A stretch of DNA of 11,724 nt from Caldifarciminota bacterium (lineage in GTDB: Bacteria > Hydrothermota > Tepidihabitantia > SM23-42): positions 1 through 11,724 of the forward strand of contig JAGMEL010000079.1 of assembly GCA_023128195.1 (NCBI GenBank). Reading direction: 5' to 3'. Under the pieces are notes generated by a model, which had not been told where the DNA came from, searched no databases, and saw only the letters and a program-made list of their open reading frames with translations. This document shows positions 1 to 5,749 of this stretch, in pieces. The position numbers and the translations under genes were made by a program. Position 1 is the stretch's first letter; every line of letters begins with the position of its first letter.

Positions 1-193
1 CAACCGGGCCGGTTATAAATATATTATAGCCGGGATAATTAACATTAAGACCTAATTTAATCGCATCAATTGCCCTGGGTTGACCAATAATACCCTCGCA
101 TGTCCTAATATCGTTAAGGGTCTTGAATTTGAGAATTTTAGGATTACATTGCCAGCGAAGTTCTGATTGTTTTAATTCACGAAATCTTTTCAT
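1..193 (-). CDS. Lon-family ATP-dependent protease, N-terminal fragment (partial)
   Basis: The first 64 codons are visible; the gene continues beyond the left edge. ATG (193-191) is preceded by a strong ribosome site, AAGGAGG, about 5 nt upstream. The visible protein begins MKRFRELKQSELRWQCNP and later reads IIGQPRAIDAIKLGL and GYNIFITGP. That arrangement (an 'I-GQ-RA--A---GL' stretch, then 'GYNIF--GP' leading into the Walker A loop) is characteristic of the Lon-related AAA proteases of the LonB/YcbZ type (AAA_32 family), in which an AAA ATPase precedes a Ser-Lys protease domain. The Walker A GPPGTGKT and the catalytic dyad would lie outside the window, so activity cannot be judged. It would act in cytoplasmic protein quality control. 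It is divergent from the aldolase/phosphatase gene and has its own promoter at 264-291, giving a leader of about 64 nt. No CIRCE-type heat-shock operator was found in the leader. Confidence 0.8.
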   Translation of the reverse strand, partial: MKRFRELKQSELRWQCNPKILKFKTLNDIRTCEGIIGQPRAIDAIKLGLNVNYPGYNIFITGPV

Positions 194-263
194 ATAGCCT
201 CCTTAGTAAATAAAACATCGTGGTGCAATAAATACATAAAAATCAATTATTTTCAAGAATTTT

Positions 264-291
264 ATTATACCCGAAATGATAATGATGTCAA
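264..291 (-). promoter_or_regulatory. Sigma70-type promoter of the Lon-family gene
   Basis: On the minus strand TTGACA (291-286) and TATAAT (269-264) are both perfect consensus boxes, separated by 16 bp. The predicted transcription start is near 257, which leaves a leader of about 64 nt before the ATG at 193. The GGCT repeat array begins 10 bp upstream of the -35 box, which is an activator-like position. Confidence 0.75.
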
Positions 292-300
292 TATAAGGGA

Positions 301-439
301 AGAGGGCTTAAAAGGGCTTATATAAGGCGTAAAGAAGGCTATTAAAGGCTGCCATTTTATAAAACAAGAGGGCTAGAAAGGGCTTATATAAAGCGCAAGA
401 AAACTTGCCATCATTGTAATCTCGAGCCTTATTTGAGCC
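301..439. repeat. Array of paired GGCT direct repeats between two divergent promoters
   Basis: GGCT cores occur at 305-308 and 315-318, at 337-340 and 347-350, and at 371-374 and 381-384. Each pair is exactly 10 bp apart, most cores are preceded by a purine-rich AAAG or AGAG, and pairs follow each other at 32 and 34 bp. A fourth, inverted pair (AGCC at 425-428 and 436-439) has 11-bp spacing. The first and third pairs are embedded in a 36-bp imperfect direct repeat (301-336 and 367-402, about 30 of 36 identical) that includes GGGCTTATATAA. The array fills the gap between the Lon-family and aldolase/phosphatase promoters. Tandem half-sites one helical turn apart are typical of sites bound by dimeric regulators such as OmpR/PhoB-type response regulators. 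Which protein binds here is unknown. The rest of the 194-524 gap holds only the two promoters and ribosome sites. Confidence 0.6.
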
Positions 440-465
440 ATCTTCTGCCTTTTTTTAATTCATGA

Positions 466-493
466 TTGACATTATATAATTTTTAACTATAAT
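466..493 (+). promoter_or_regulatory. Sigma70-type promoter of the aldolase/phosphatase gene
   Basis: TTGACA (466-471) and TATAAT (488-493), both perfect consensus, are separated by 16 bp. The predicted start near 500 gives a leader of about 25 nt that contains the ribosome site AAAGGAGG (512-519). The inverted AGCC pair (425-439) ends 26 bp upstream of the -35 box. Confidence 0.8.
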
Positions 494-524
494 ATCGAAT
501 GGTTTACTTCAAAAGGAGGAAATA

Positions 525-1613
525 GTGGATAAAATTACAATTAGTGTAATTAAAGCTGATATTGGTGGGTATGTTGGTCATTCCAGCATGCACCCCAATA
601 TCTTAACCAAAGCAATGCAATCTCTTGATAAGCATAAGGATAAAGGTACAATTGTGGATTTTCATGTGTCCCACTGTGGTGACGATCTTGAGCTTATTTT
701 GACCCACAGACTCGGTGAAGAGTCAGGTGAAATTCATAAAATGGCGTGGGATATATTTGTTGAGTGTACCGAGCTCGCCAAGAAATTGAAGTTGTATGGT
801 GCTGGTCAGGATTTGCTTTCTGATGCATTCTCTGGTAATATTAAGGGTATGGGCCCGGGCTGTGCAGAAATGACATTTGAAGAAAGGAGAAGCGAACCGG
901 TGATTGTTTTTGCTGCGGATAAGACCTCACCAGGTGCCTGGAATATGCCTCTGTACAAGATGTTTGCTGATCCCTTTAATACGATTGGTCTGGTGATTGA
1001 TCCATCTATGCATGGAGGATTTATCTTTGATGTCCTTGATATATTTGAGAATAAGACGGTAAAACTGAATTCACCAGAGGATATATACGATCTTCTCTGT
1101 TTGATTGGAGCATCAGAACACTATATTTTAAAAGGAATTTACAAAAAAAGTGGTGAAATAGCTGCAGCGACCTCCACCCAGAAGGTGAATCTAATGGCTG
1201 GAAGATATGTAGGCAAGGATGATCCAGTAATGATTATTAGATGTCAGAGTGGATTCCCAGCTGTAGGCGAGGTATTAGAACCTTTTGCCCTGTCCTACCT
1301 GGTGGCTGGTTGGATGCGCGGTTCACACTGGGGACCATTTATGCCGGTTTCTGTAGATGATGCTAATCCTACACGATTTGATGGGCCTCCGCGAGTAATT
1401 GCTCTTGGTTTCCAGATAACAAATGGCACGCTTATTGGTCCCAGGGATATGTTTGCCGATGTGAGTTATGATTTAGCAAGAAAACAGGCGAATGAGATCG
1501 CCAATTATATACGCAGACATGGACCATTCGAACCACATCGTCTACCTCTTTCTGATATGGAGTATACCACACTTCCTCAGGTGCTTGAAAAATTAAAGGG
1601 TAGATTTAAATAA
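525..1613 (+). CDS. Fructose-1,6-bisphosphate aldolase/phosphatase (archaeal type, class V FBPase)
   Basis: A 362-residue bifunctional gluconeogenic enzyme of the FBPase class V family (PF01950). It condenses triose phosphates to fructose 1,6-bisphosphate and dephosphorylates it to fructose 6-phosphate in one active site that remodels itself. Family signatures run the full length: KADIGGYVGH (10-19) and CGDDLEL (51-57) with the metal-binding aspartates D12, D53 and D54; GMGPGCAEM (108-116); the SPGAWNMPLYKMFADPF segment (135-151); Y228-V-G-K231-D-D, where K231 matches the Schiff-base lysine and Y228 the aldolase tyrosine; and FQITNGTLIGPRDMF near the C-terminus. Length is normal for the family. 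The start is GTG, chosen because AAAGGAGG lies 5 nt upstream and the N-terminus aligns with the first metal motif. The enzyme is best known from archaea and deep-branching, often thermophilic bacteria, and points to gluconeogenesis as an important carbon flow. It has its own promoter. Confidence 0.95.
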   Translation: MDKITISVIKADIGGYVGHSSMHPNILTKAMQSLDKHKDKGTIVDFHVSHCGDDLELILTHRLGEESGEIHKMAWDIFVECTELAKKLKLYGAGQDLLSDAFSGNIKGMGPGCAEMTFEERRSEPVIVFAADKTSPGAWNMPLYKMFADPFNTIGLVIDPSMHGGFIFDVLDIFENKTVKLNSPEDIYDLLCLIGASEHYILKGIYKKSGEIAAATSTQKVNLMAGRYVGKDDPVMIIRCQSGFPAVGEVLEPFALSYLVAGWMRGSHWGPFMPVSVDDANPTRFDGPPRVIALGFQITNGTLIGPRDMFADVSYDLARKQANEIANYIRRHGPFEPHRLPLSDMEYTTLPQVLEKLKGRFK

Positions 1614-1771
1614 TGAATCCAAAATTGAGGTTTGCCCCGGATATTTTTTAGAAAAACAGACGTAGTCAAATCACGGGATTTGTTGGGCAAAGGACTACAG
1701 TTGTTTGTTGGAGCGGGCGGGCAACTGCAATTTTGGGAAGCTAACTATTACCTGAATTTTCGTGAGGTGTA
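1614..1771 (+). other. Repeat-rich leader with short open frame upstream of the PorV-family gene
   Basis: This 158-bp gap has nested inverted repeats: CCAAAATTG (1619-1627) with CAATTTTGG (1728-1736), GTAGTC (1662-1667) with GACTAC (1693-1698), AAATC (1668-1672) with GATTT (1677-1681), and CAGTTG (1698-1703) with CAACTG (1722-1727). A G+C-rich patch lies at 1710-1722. The segment is also open in one frame from 1629 to the TAA at 1770-1772. That stop overlaps the PorV ATG as TAATG, an arrangement usual for coupled genes. The frame has no ATG; TTG at 1701 with a weak AAGGA (1690-1694) would give a 23-residue peptide ending FREV. I cannot decide between a structured leader, a leader peptide and a decayed gene. 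No clear promoter was found here. Confidence 0.4.
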
Positions 1772-2743
1772 ATGCTTAACCTTTGTCTATTGCCGATTAT
1801 ACTCTTCAGCCAGATTTTTGATCCTGGTGCGACTGGATATACATTCGTTAAACTCGGTATTGGTGTTAGGCCCGTAGCAATGGGTAATGCCTTTACTGCA
1901 TTAAGCGATGATGCTAATGCCGTATTCTGGAATCCTTCAGGATTAGGAATTATTGAAACTTATTATGTTTCAGGAATGGCGATGAAGCACCTTGCCTATT
2001 TCAACTATTATAACCTTACCTCGGCAATTCCTCTGGGAAAACATGGTGGCTTAGGTTTCGGACTATCGTATCTTACTGGAACTGACATCGAGTATTCGGA
2101 AAGAGGTGAGAGAGGCGATGAATTTAAGAATTCTGATATGTTATTGAATATTGGTTATGGAAGATCTATTGGAAAACAGAAGATTATTTCGTTCGGTGGT
2201 GCAATTAAAATAGTACGTAGTCAATTATATACCTATAGTGCCTATGGTTTACTATCAGATTTTGGTGTAATACTAAATCCTTATAAATATATATATATTG
2301 GTTCAGTAATAAAAAATTTTGGTACACCCAGAAGGTTCATTGAAAAATGGGAATATCCACCGCTTAATTTCAGACAGGGACTTGCTTTCAAATTTCCTCT
2401 TTGGAAGAATCAATTTATTCTGGGTTTCGATTACTCAATTTATCCGGACGTTAAGCCGACGTTTTCAATCGGTAGTGAAATCCGTATCCGGGCACCCAAG
2501 TTCATGGAATCATTGGGTCAGGATAAATTTTCCGGGTTTTCGGTAATGGCAGGCTATCAATCAGGCTATGAGTCTGGGGCATGGTCAGGTTTTTCTTTTG
2601 GATTTTCTCTTGAGCTAATAATTGCTCGAGAACTTTACCTTGATATCGCCGTCCTTCTTCTTTCATACGGGTATTTAGGCTCATCTGAACGGATCGCCTT
2701 AGGATTGAATTACGTACCCACAAAAGCGCGTTCCAGGAAGTAG
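1772..2743 (+). CDS. PorV/PorQ-family outer-membrane beta-barrel protein
   Basis: A 323-residue protein with a short hydrophobic signal segment (about 1-15, LNLCLLPIILFSQ) that lacks N-terminal lysine or arginine. The PorV/PorQ (UPF0164-like) family signature follows: FVKLGIGVRPVAMGNAFTAL then DDANAVFWNPSGLG (residues about 25-58), the 'R-VAMG-AF-A--DDA-A--WNP-GL' pattern. The rest is alternating beta-strand sequence rich in G, Y and F, with barrel-like repeats such as FSGFSVMAGYQSGYESG and a terminal strand IALGLNYV. Members are FadL-like barrels; PorV itself is part of type IX secretion in Bacteroidetes, but the family is widely expanded in the FCB group and the substrate here is unknown. 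GAGGTG (1764-1769) serves as ribosome site, and the ATG overlaps the stop of a short upstream frame (TAATG). The last 242 bp overlap, antisense, the 3' end of the DUF4015 gene; the family pattern shows this strand carries the ancestral coding there. Confidence 0.85.
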   Translation: MLNLCLLPIILFSQIFDPGATGYTFVKLGIGVRPVAMGNAFTALSDDANAVFWNPSGLGIIETYYVSGMAMKHLAYFNYYNLTSAIPLGKHGGLGFGLSYLTGTDIEYSERGERGDEFKNSDMLLNIGYGRSIGKQKIISFGGAIKIVRSQLYTYSAYGLLSDFGVILNPYKYIYIGSVIKNFGTPRRFIEKWEYPPLNFRQGLAFKFPLWKNQFILGFDYSIYPDVKPTFSIGSEIRIRAPKFMESLGQDKFSGFSVMAGYQSGYESGAWSGFSFGFSLELIIARELYLDIAVLLLSYGYLGSSERIALGLNYVPTKARSRK

Positions 2744-3716
2744 AGTAGTTACAGCTGGCATTCCAGATAACAAAACCATCAGCCATACCTGAAAGTGTAC
2801 CATTAATTTGAGAAAATATATATTCGCCACCAAAACTTTCTGCCCGTAGATCAAACCCCTGAATAAATGGCGTGATTTTAGTACTTAAAGGCGATTTTTT
2901 TATAGCTTCTTTCACTGAGTCAAAATATATCCAGTAATTACGCCAGTATTCATTCACTTCTTTCTTAAAATTCCGATGAAAATGGGAGGGATAAAGCATG
3001 GGATATAGAATATCAATATGTTCGCCCATTTTTTCAATATCCTGTCCTTCTGTCCTGAGATTATACCAAATCGCAAAACCGAAGACACAGACTCCGATCT
3101 CAACTTCATTACCCAATTTGTTTCTTACTTTTTTAAGGAATTGTATTATTGGGGTAGAACGCGGACCTTTAACATTAGTCAACCGAATTCGTTTTACATC
3201 ACCATCAGTCGGAAAACGAATATAGTCAAAGGCAATAGATTTAATACCAAGGTCAACTATCTCCTTTGTGATTTCAAGTAAATAATCTCTAACTTCATTC
3301 TTATAGGGGTTTGTCCAGGCAAGCCCCTTTTTATCGGTCCAGATTTTTCCACTATCATCGAAAATAGCATATTTTTTATATTGAGAAAGATAATCATCTC
3401 GAAAACACACAATGCGTGCAATAAGTTTTAAATTGTGCAATGCGGCGTTTTTTATTAAATAGTCAACATCTATATAACGTTTTATTGCACCAATCTTCTG
3501 TGCTAGCTTAATGTTTGATGCATAAGATAAGAATCCATAATCGCTCTTGAAATCGACAACAATAGCATTAATTAAACCTGAATCAGCCTTGACAAATATC
3601 TTTTCAAGGTAGTTTTTATTATTAGCCTGATAGGGGTTTATATAGATACCCCGAATAATGCTATCAGGATTAGTGTAAAATATTTGGGAAAGGGCAAGTA
3701 TTACACAGAGGTTCAT
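2502..3716 (-). CDS. DUF4015-type putative glycosyl hydrolase, exported, with antisense-derived C-terminal tail
   Basis: A 404-residue protein with a short signal segment (NLCVILALSQIF). It matches the DUF4015 (PF13200) putative glycoside hydrolase pattern: RGIYINPY, INAIVVDFKSDYG, LIARIVCFRD, AIFDDSGKIW, WTNPY, SIAFDYIRFP, GQDIEKM, DILYPMLYPSHF, ITPFIQGF and FVIWNASCNYSTSWNAL. The set suggests a TIM-barrel enzyme acting on envelope or extracellular polysaccharide; the substrate is unknown. The family normally ends near 'WNA-N-Y----AL', here residue 330. The remaining 74 residues (from about LWVRN) are hydrophilic, basic and entirely antisense to the PorV-family gene, so they look like read-through past a lost stop. 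The gene starts 47 bp inside the upstream glycosylase gene; AAGGAG (3735-3730) lies 13 nt before the ATG, so translational coupling is likely. It is the last gene of the operon and no terminator was seen. Confidence 0.85.
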   Translation of the reverse strand: MNLCVILALSQIFYTNPDSIIRGIYINPYQANNKNYLEKIFVKADSGLINAIVVDFKSDYGFLSYASNIKLAQKIGAIKRYIDVDYLIKNAALHNLKLIARIVCFRDDYLSQYKKYAIFDDSGKIWTDKKGLAWTNPYKNEVRDYLLEITKEIVDLGIKSIAFDYIRFPTDGDVKRIRLTNVKGPRSTPIIQFLKKVRNKLGNEVEIGVCVFGFAIWYNLRTEGQDIEKMGEHIDILYPMLYPSHFHRNFKKEVNEYWRNYWIYFDSVKEAIKKSPLSTKITPFIQGFDLRAESFGGEYIFSQINGTLSGMADGFVIWNASCNYSTSWNALLWVRNSILRRSVQMSLNTRMKEEGRRYQGKVLEQLLAQEKIQKKNLTMPQTHSLIDSLPLPKTRKIYPDPMIP

Positions 3717-4341
3717 TTTTTTTGCAATACTCCTTGCCGAGTTTTACAATCAAGGCATGATATTCATTATACAGTTTAACGCGGCGCGGTAAATTACTCT
3801 CAAAGATATGGCGGATTTCATCATACGGTTGGTCATATTCAAACATATGATGCCGGGAGAATATTCTGCGCGTGTAGGTGTCAATTACAAATACCGGACG
3901 TGAATTTGCGTATAACAAGATTGAATCCGCAGTTTCATAACCAATACCTGAAATACTTAACAATTCATTTCTCATGATTCCGATTTTCTTCATATTCATT
4001 CTGCTCGCCTCACCATTGTAATTATCTAAAAAATACTTCAGGAACGCAATAAGTCTTTTACTTTTTAATTTATAAAAACCTGAAGGTTTAATTAATTTCG
4101 GAATCATCCTGCGGTGTTTAAGAAGTTTTCCAGGGTCTAATAAGCCTGCTTTTTTGATATTATCTATCGCCTTACTGACATTCTGCCAATTTGTATTCTG
4201 GGTAAGGATTGCACCAACCATGATTTCAAATGGCGTATCACCAGGCCACCAGTGTTGAGGCCCGAACGATTTATAGAAAATGTTGTATATCTTTAAAAGG
4301 TGTTTAGGAACCAGCCTTCTTGATTTAAACGATAAAACCAT
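3670..4341 (-). CDS. Endonuclease III-related DNA glycosylase (HhH-GPD, COG2231 type) with incomplete Fe-S motif
   Basis: A 223-residue HhH-GPD base-excision repair protein. The sequence FGPQHWWPGDTPFEIMVGAILTQNT (26-50) is the hallmark of the COG2231 endonuclease III relatives, a group near the MagIII-type 3-methyladenine glycosylases. The helix-hairpin-helix is LLSISGIGYETADSILL (127-143); the position of the catalytic lysine of endonuclease III is E136, so a monofunctional glycosylase is more likely than an AP lyase. The catalytic aspartate is D154 in FVIDTYTRRI. The C-terminus has C206-X6-C213-X2-C216, but the fourth cysteine expected after five more residues is L222, and the protein ends at 223. 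The cluster is therefore unusual or absent. The start is uncertain: TAGGT is a weak ribosome site. It lies 35 bp after the lipoprotein gene and overlaps the DUF4015 gene by 47 bp, so it is a housekeeping gene inside an envelope operon. Confidence 0.9.
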   Translation of the reverse strand: MVLSFKSRRLVPKHLLKIYNIFYKSFGPQHWWPGDTPFEIMVGAILTQNTNWQNVSKAIDNIKKAGLLDPGKLLKHRRMIPKLIKPSGFYKLKSKRLIAFLKYFLDNYNGEASRMNMKKIGIMRNELLSISGIGYETADSILLYANSRPVFVIDTYTRRIFSRHHMFEYDQPYDEIRHIFESNLPRRVKLYNEYHALIVKLGKEYCKKNEPLCNTCPFPNILH

Positions 4342-4376
4342 CGCTGGAACCTACAAATAATCTCCGTAATCAATTT

Positions 4377-5006
4377 CTACTGAAGTTCGTATTCGATCAG
4401 GTTATACCTACCTTTTTCATTGTGAAACCGCACAAGTCCTATATTCGGTGCATAATCCTCAGTCACATAATTCGTATCTATTATTGTAGTATCGGGAGAC
4501 ATAAATGTTTCGATGATTTCTAATTCAATAGTATAGACATCACCTTCATAGTCTTCCACATATGTAAAACCAGTAACCCTGCCACGAATATAATACTGTG
4601 CCTTTATCCATGCTCCGAAGACATTCAGCGAGTCAATTAATGAATCCTCCCAGGTATTACCTGCTACCAAAGGTATTTCAATCCTCATAATAAAATCCTT
4701 AAGGATTATGTAGTCGTTACCAGAAAAGTTGTAAAGTATTTCAATGTATTCAGCAATGGATTCGGCATTTTTTGCTAAATATTTTGCGCTACCACCAAAA
4801 ATTACTGGAAAACATTGTACATGCAGAAGAGTGTCACGCGGTTCAACCTCAACTATTAACGTGTCGTCATCACTGGTATACCGCCACCAATTGCCGTCTG
4901 CAAGAGGAAAATAATCACTTGCAGCTCTTTCGATTATATAATTCTCGCAGGAAAGCAGTAATAAAAAGGTGACAACCCATAATACACTTGCGCTTTTAAA
5001 TCTCAT
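4377..5006 (-). CDS. Putative lipoprotein of unknown function
   Basis: A 209-residue protein with a clear lipoprotein signal: MRFK start, hydrophobic stretch and lipobox LLSC with the lipidated cysteine at C20. The mature part opens with YFPLADGNWWRYTSDD, the 'YFPL--GN-W-Y' motif often seen in small FCB-group lipoproteins, followed by beta-rich, acidic sequence. I recognise no enzymatic motif. I chose the ATG at 5006 over an in-frame TTG at 5012 because GGGG (5017-5014) sits 7 nt before the ATG but only 1 nt before the TTG. The start overlaps the end of the preceding barrel gene by 11 bp, so the two are probably translated together, and the proteins may be a barrel/lipoprotein pair in the outer membrane (inference). 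Confidence 0.8.
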   Translation of the reverse strand: MRFKSASVLWVVTFLLLLSCENYIIERAASDYFPLADGNWWRYTSDDDTLIVEVEPRDTLLHVQCFPVIFGGSAKYLAKNAESIAEYIEILYNFSGNDYIILKDFIMRIEIPLVAGNTWEDSLIDSLNVFGAWIKAQYYIRGRVTGFTYVEDYEGDVYTIELEIIETFMSPDTTIIDTNYVTEDYAPNIGLVRFHNEKGRYNLIEYELQ

Positions 5007-5451
5007 AACCAATCCCCAATTTTACGCCAATAAAACCAGCCTGTATTTTGAAATCAGTAATACCTTCATAATAGAATTTAGGATATATGCGCAGATTTTC
5101 ACTGTGAAAATTTATCAAAAGACCAATAGTATAATTGAATGTATACCCGGTTTCCTTAACATTGTTAATTTTACGGCTTACATAGTCAGTACCAAATTCC
5201 ACGACTGGAGAAAACCTCCAATTATTTTTATTGAAACCACATCGTAACCCGTAAGAGTTAAAAGAATAACTGGCATTATCTCCTGAATAATATGTAGTTC
5301 CAATTGAAAATGTAACATCGGCAATCCTGAAATGGCGATTAACAAACATTGTTAAAGCAGTGCCGGATTTCAAATTATTGAAACCGACCGCAGGGATATT
5401 ATATCCCCCTTCAATACCAAATGACATAGAAATTATGATATAAACAAGCAT
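4996..5451 (-). CDS. Small outer-membrane beta-barrel protein, probably from a leaderless mRNA
   Basis: A 151-residue protein starting MLVYIIISMSFG, a short uncharged signal segment. The rest shows alternating strands (for example VTFSIGTTYYSG, WRFSPVVEFGTDYV, YTFNYTIGLLINF) and a terminal strand FIGVKLGIGYEI, as in an eight-stranded outer-membrane barrel. No specific family is recognised. The reading frame extends to a TTG at 5484, which would add 11 residues (TFKFFHILFI) and give a charged n-region. That TTG is, however, part of a TTGACT -35 box whose -10 box ends 5 nt before the ATG at 5451, and neither start has a ribosome site. I therefore prefer a leaderless transcript beginning at the ATG; the TTG start remains possible. 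It is the first gene of a four-gene operon and overlaps the lipoprotein gene by 11 bp. Confidence 0.7.
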   Translation of the reverse strand: MLVYIIISMSFGIEGGYNIPAVGFNNLKSGTALTMFVNRHFRIADVTFSIGTTYYSGDNASYSFNSYGLRCGFNKNNWRFSPVVEFGTDYVSRKINNVKETGYTFNYTIGLLINFHSENLRIYPKFYYEGITDFKIQAGFIGVKLGIGYEI

Positions 5452-5456
5452 TATAA

Positions 5457-5484
5457 ATAATATATGGAAAAATTTAAAAGTCAA
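5457..5484 (-). promoter_or_regulatory. Promoter of the barrel-lipoprotein-glycosylase-DUF4015 operon
   Basis: TTGACT (5484-5479), a 16-bp spacer and TATTAT (5462-5457) on the minus strand. The same boxes and spacer occur before the gene at 9207. Five nucleotides separate the -10 box from ATG 5451, so the transcript would begin at or next to the start codon. Confidence 0.6.
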
Positions 5485-5601
5485 GAGACAAATTCCAAAT
5501 TCATTCAGGCCATCTTACGATAGGCTGGATTCATAATTTCAAAACATAAGATTTTTCGCAAAATTCCCTTTTCCAAACCCTAACCATATGACCAATTTTG
5601 T

Positions 5602-5721
5602 ACAGGGTTGACCCCGTGAAATAACACTTACCTTTGGGTGAATGGAACTAATTTGACGTGAACACCTTATATCAATTAAGGTGTTAGAAATTATCGTTTT
5701 GTTTTATTTCACAGGGTTGAC
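5602..5721. repeat. Nested inverted-repeat element upstream of the alcohol dehydrogenase gene
   Basis: The divergent gap (5485-5749) contains ACAGGGTTGAC twice in direct orientation (5602-5612, 5711-5721). GTGAAATAA (5616-5624) is inverted as TTATTTCAC (5704-5712); extended, the inverted arms match at 15 of 18 positions. In the centre is a 9-bp perfect stem, AACACCTTA (5661-5669) with TAAGGTGTT (5677-5685), and a 7-nt loop. A 9-bp direct repeat AATTTTGTA flanks the whole (5594-5602 and 5732-5740), resembling a target-site duplication. The element could be a miniature mobile element, an operator region, or both. Its right edge supplies the -35 box of the alcohol dehydrogenase promoter. The left part of the gap (5485-5593) holds nothing I recognise. 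Confidence 0.5.
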
Positions 5722-5744
5722 TTGAGACTATAATTTTGTATAAT
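5717..5744 (+). promoter_or_regulatory. Promoter of the alcohol dehydrogenase gene (leaderless)
   Basis: TTGACT (5717-5722), a 16-bp spacer and TATAAT (5739-5744). The ATG at 5750 follows after 5 nt, so the expected transcription start coincides with the start codon. A second TATAAT (5729-5734) has no -35 box at a normal distance. Confidence 0.65.
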
Positions 5745-5749
5745 TTCTT

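Noticed and set aside
194..257. CIRCE heat-shock operator in the Lon-family leader
   Set aside because: The TTAGCACTC-N9-GAGTGCTAA pattern is absent; only a short GCACCACG stretch was seen.
301..402. CRISPR array
   Set aside because: There are only two imperfect 36-bp copies with one 30-bp gap, and the internal 10-bp phasing explains the repeat better.
1619..1736. Known riboswitch (for example cyclic di-GMP type, suggested by GGGCAAAG)
   Set aside because: The conserved core and pairing of known classes could not be matched; only generic inverted repeats are supported.
2998..3281. Plus-strand open frames opposite the DUF4015 gene
   Set aside because: The minus strand carries a continuous DUF4015 signature here; the plus-strand frames are by-products of its composition.
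5452..5484. TTG at 5484 as start of the barrel gene
   Set aside because: It has no ribosome site and lies inside a TTGACT -35 box whose -10 box ends 5 nt before an in-frame ATG, the same geometry as the alcohol dehydrogenase gene. It stays a possible alternative because it would give a charged signal n-region.
5661..5685. AACACCTTA/TAAGGTGTT stem as an intrinsic terminator
   Set aside because: The stem is AT-rich and not followed by a T-run on either strand, and it lies between two divergent genes where no terminator is needed.
5729..5734. First TATAAT before the alcohol dehydrogenase as the -10 box
   Set aside because: The only good -35 box is 6 bp away; the second TATAAT at 5739 has the correct 16-bp spacing.
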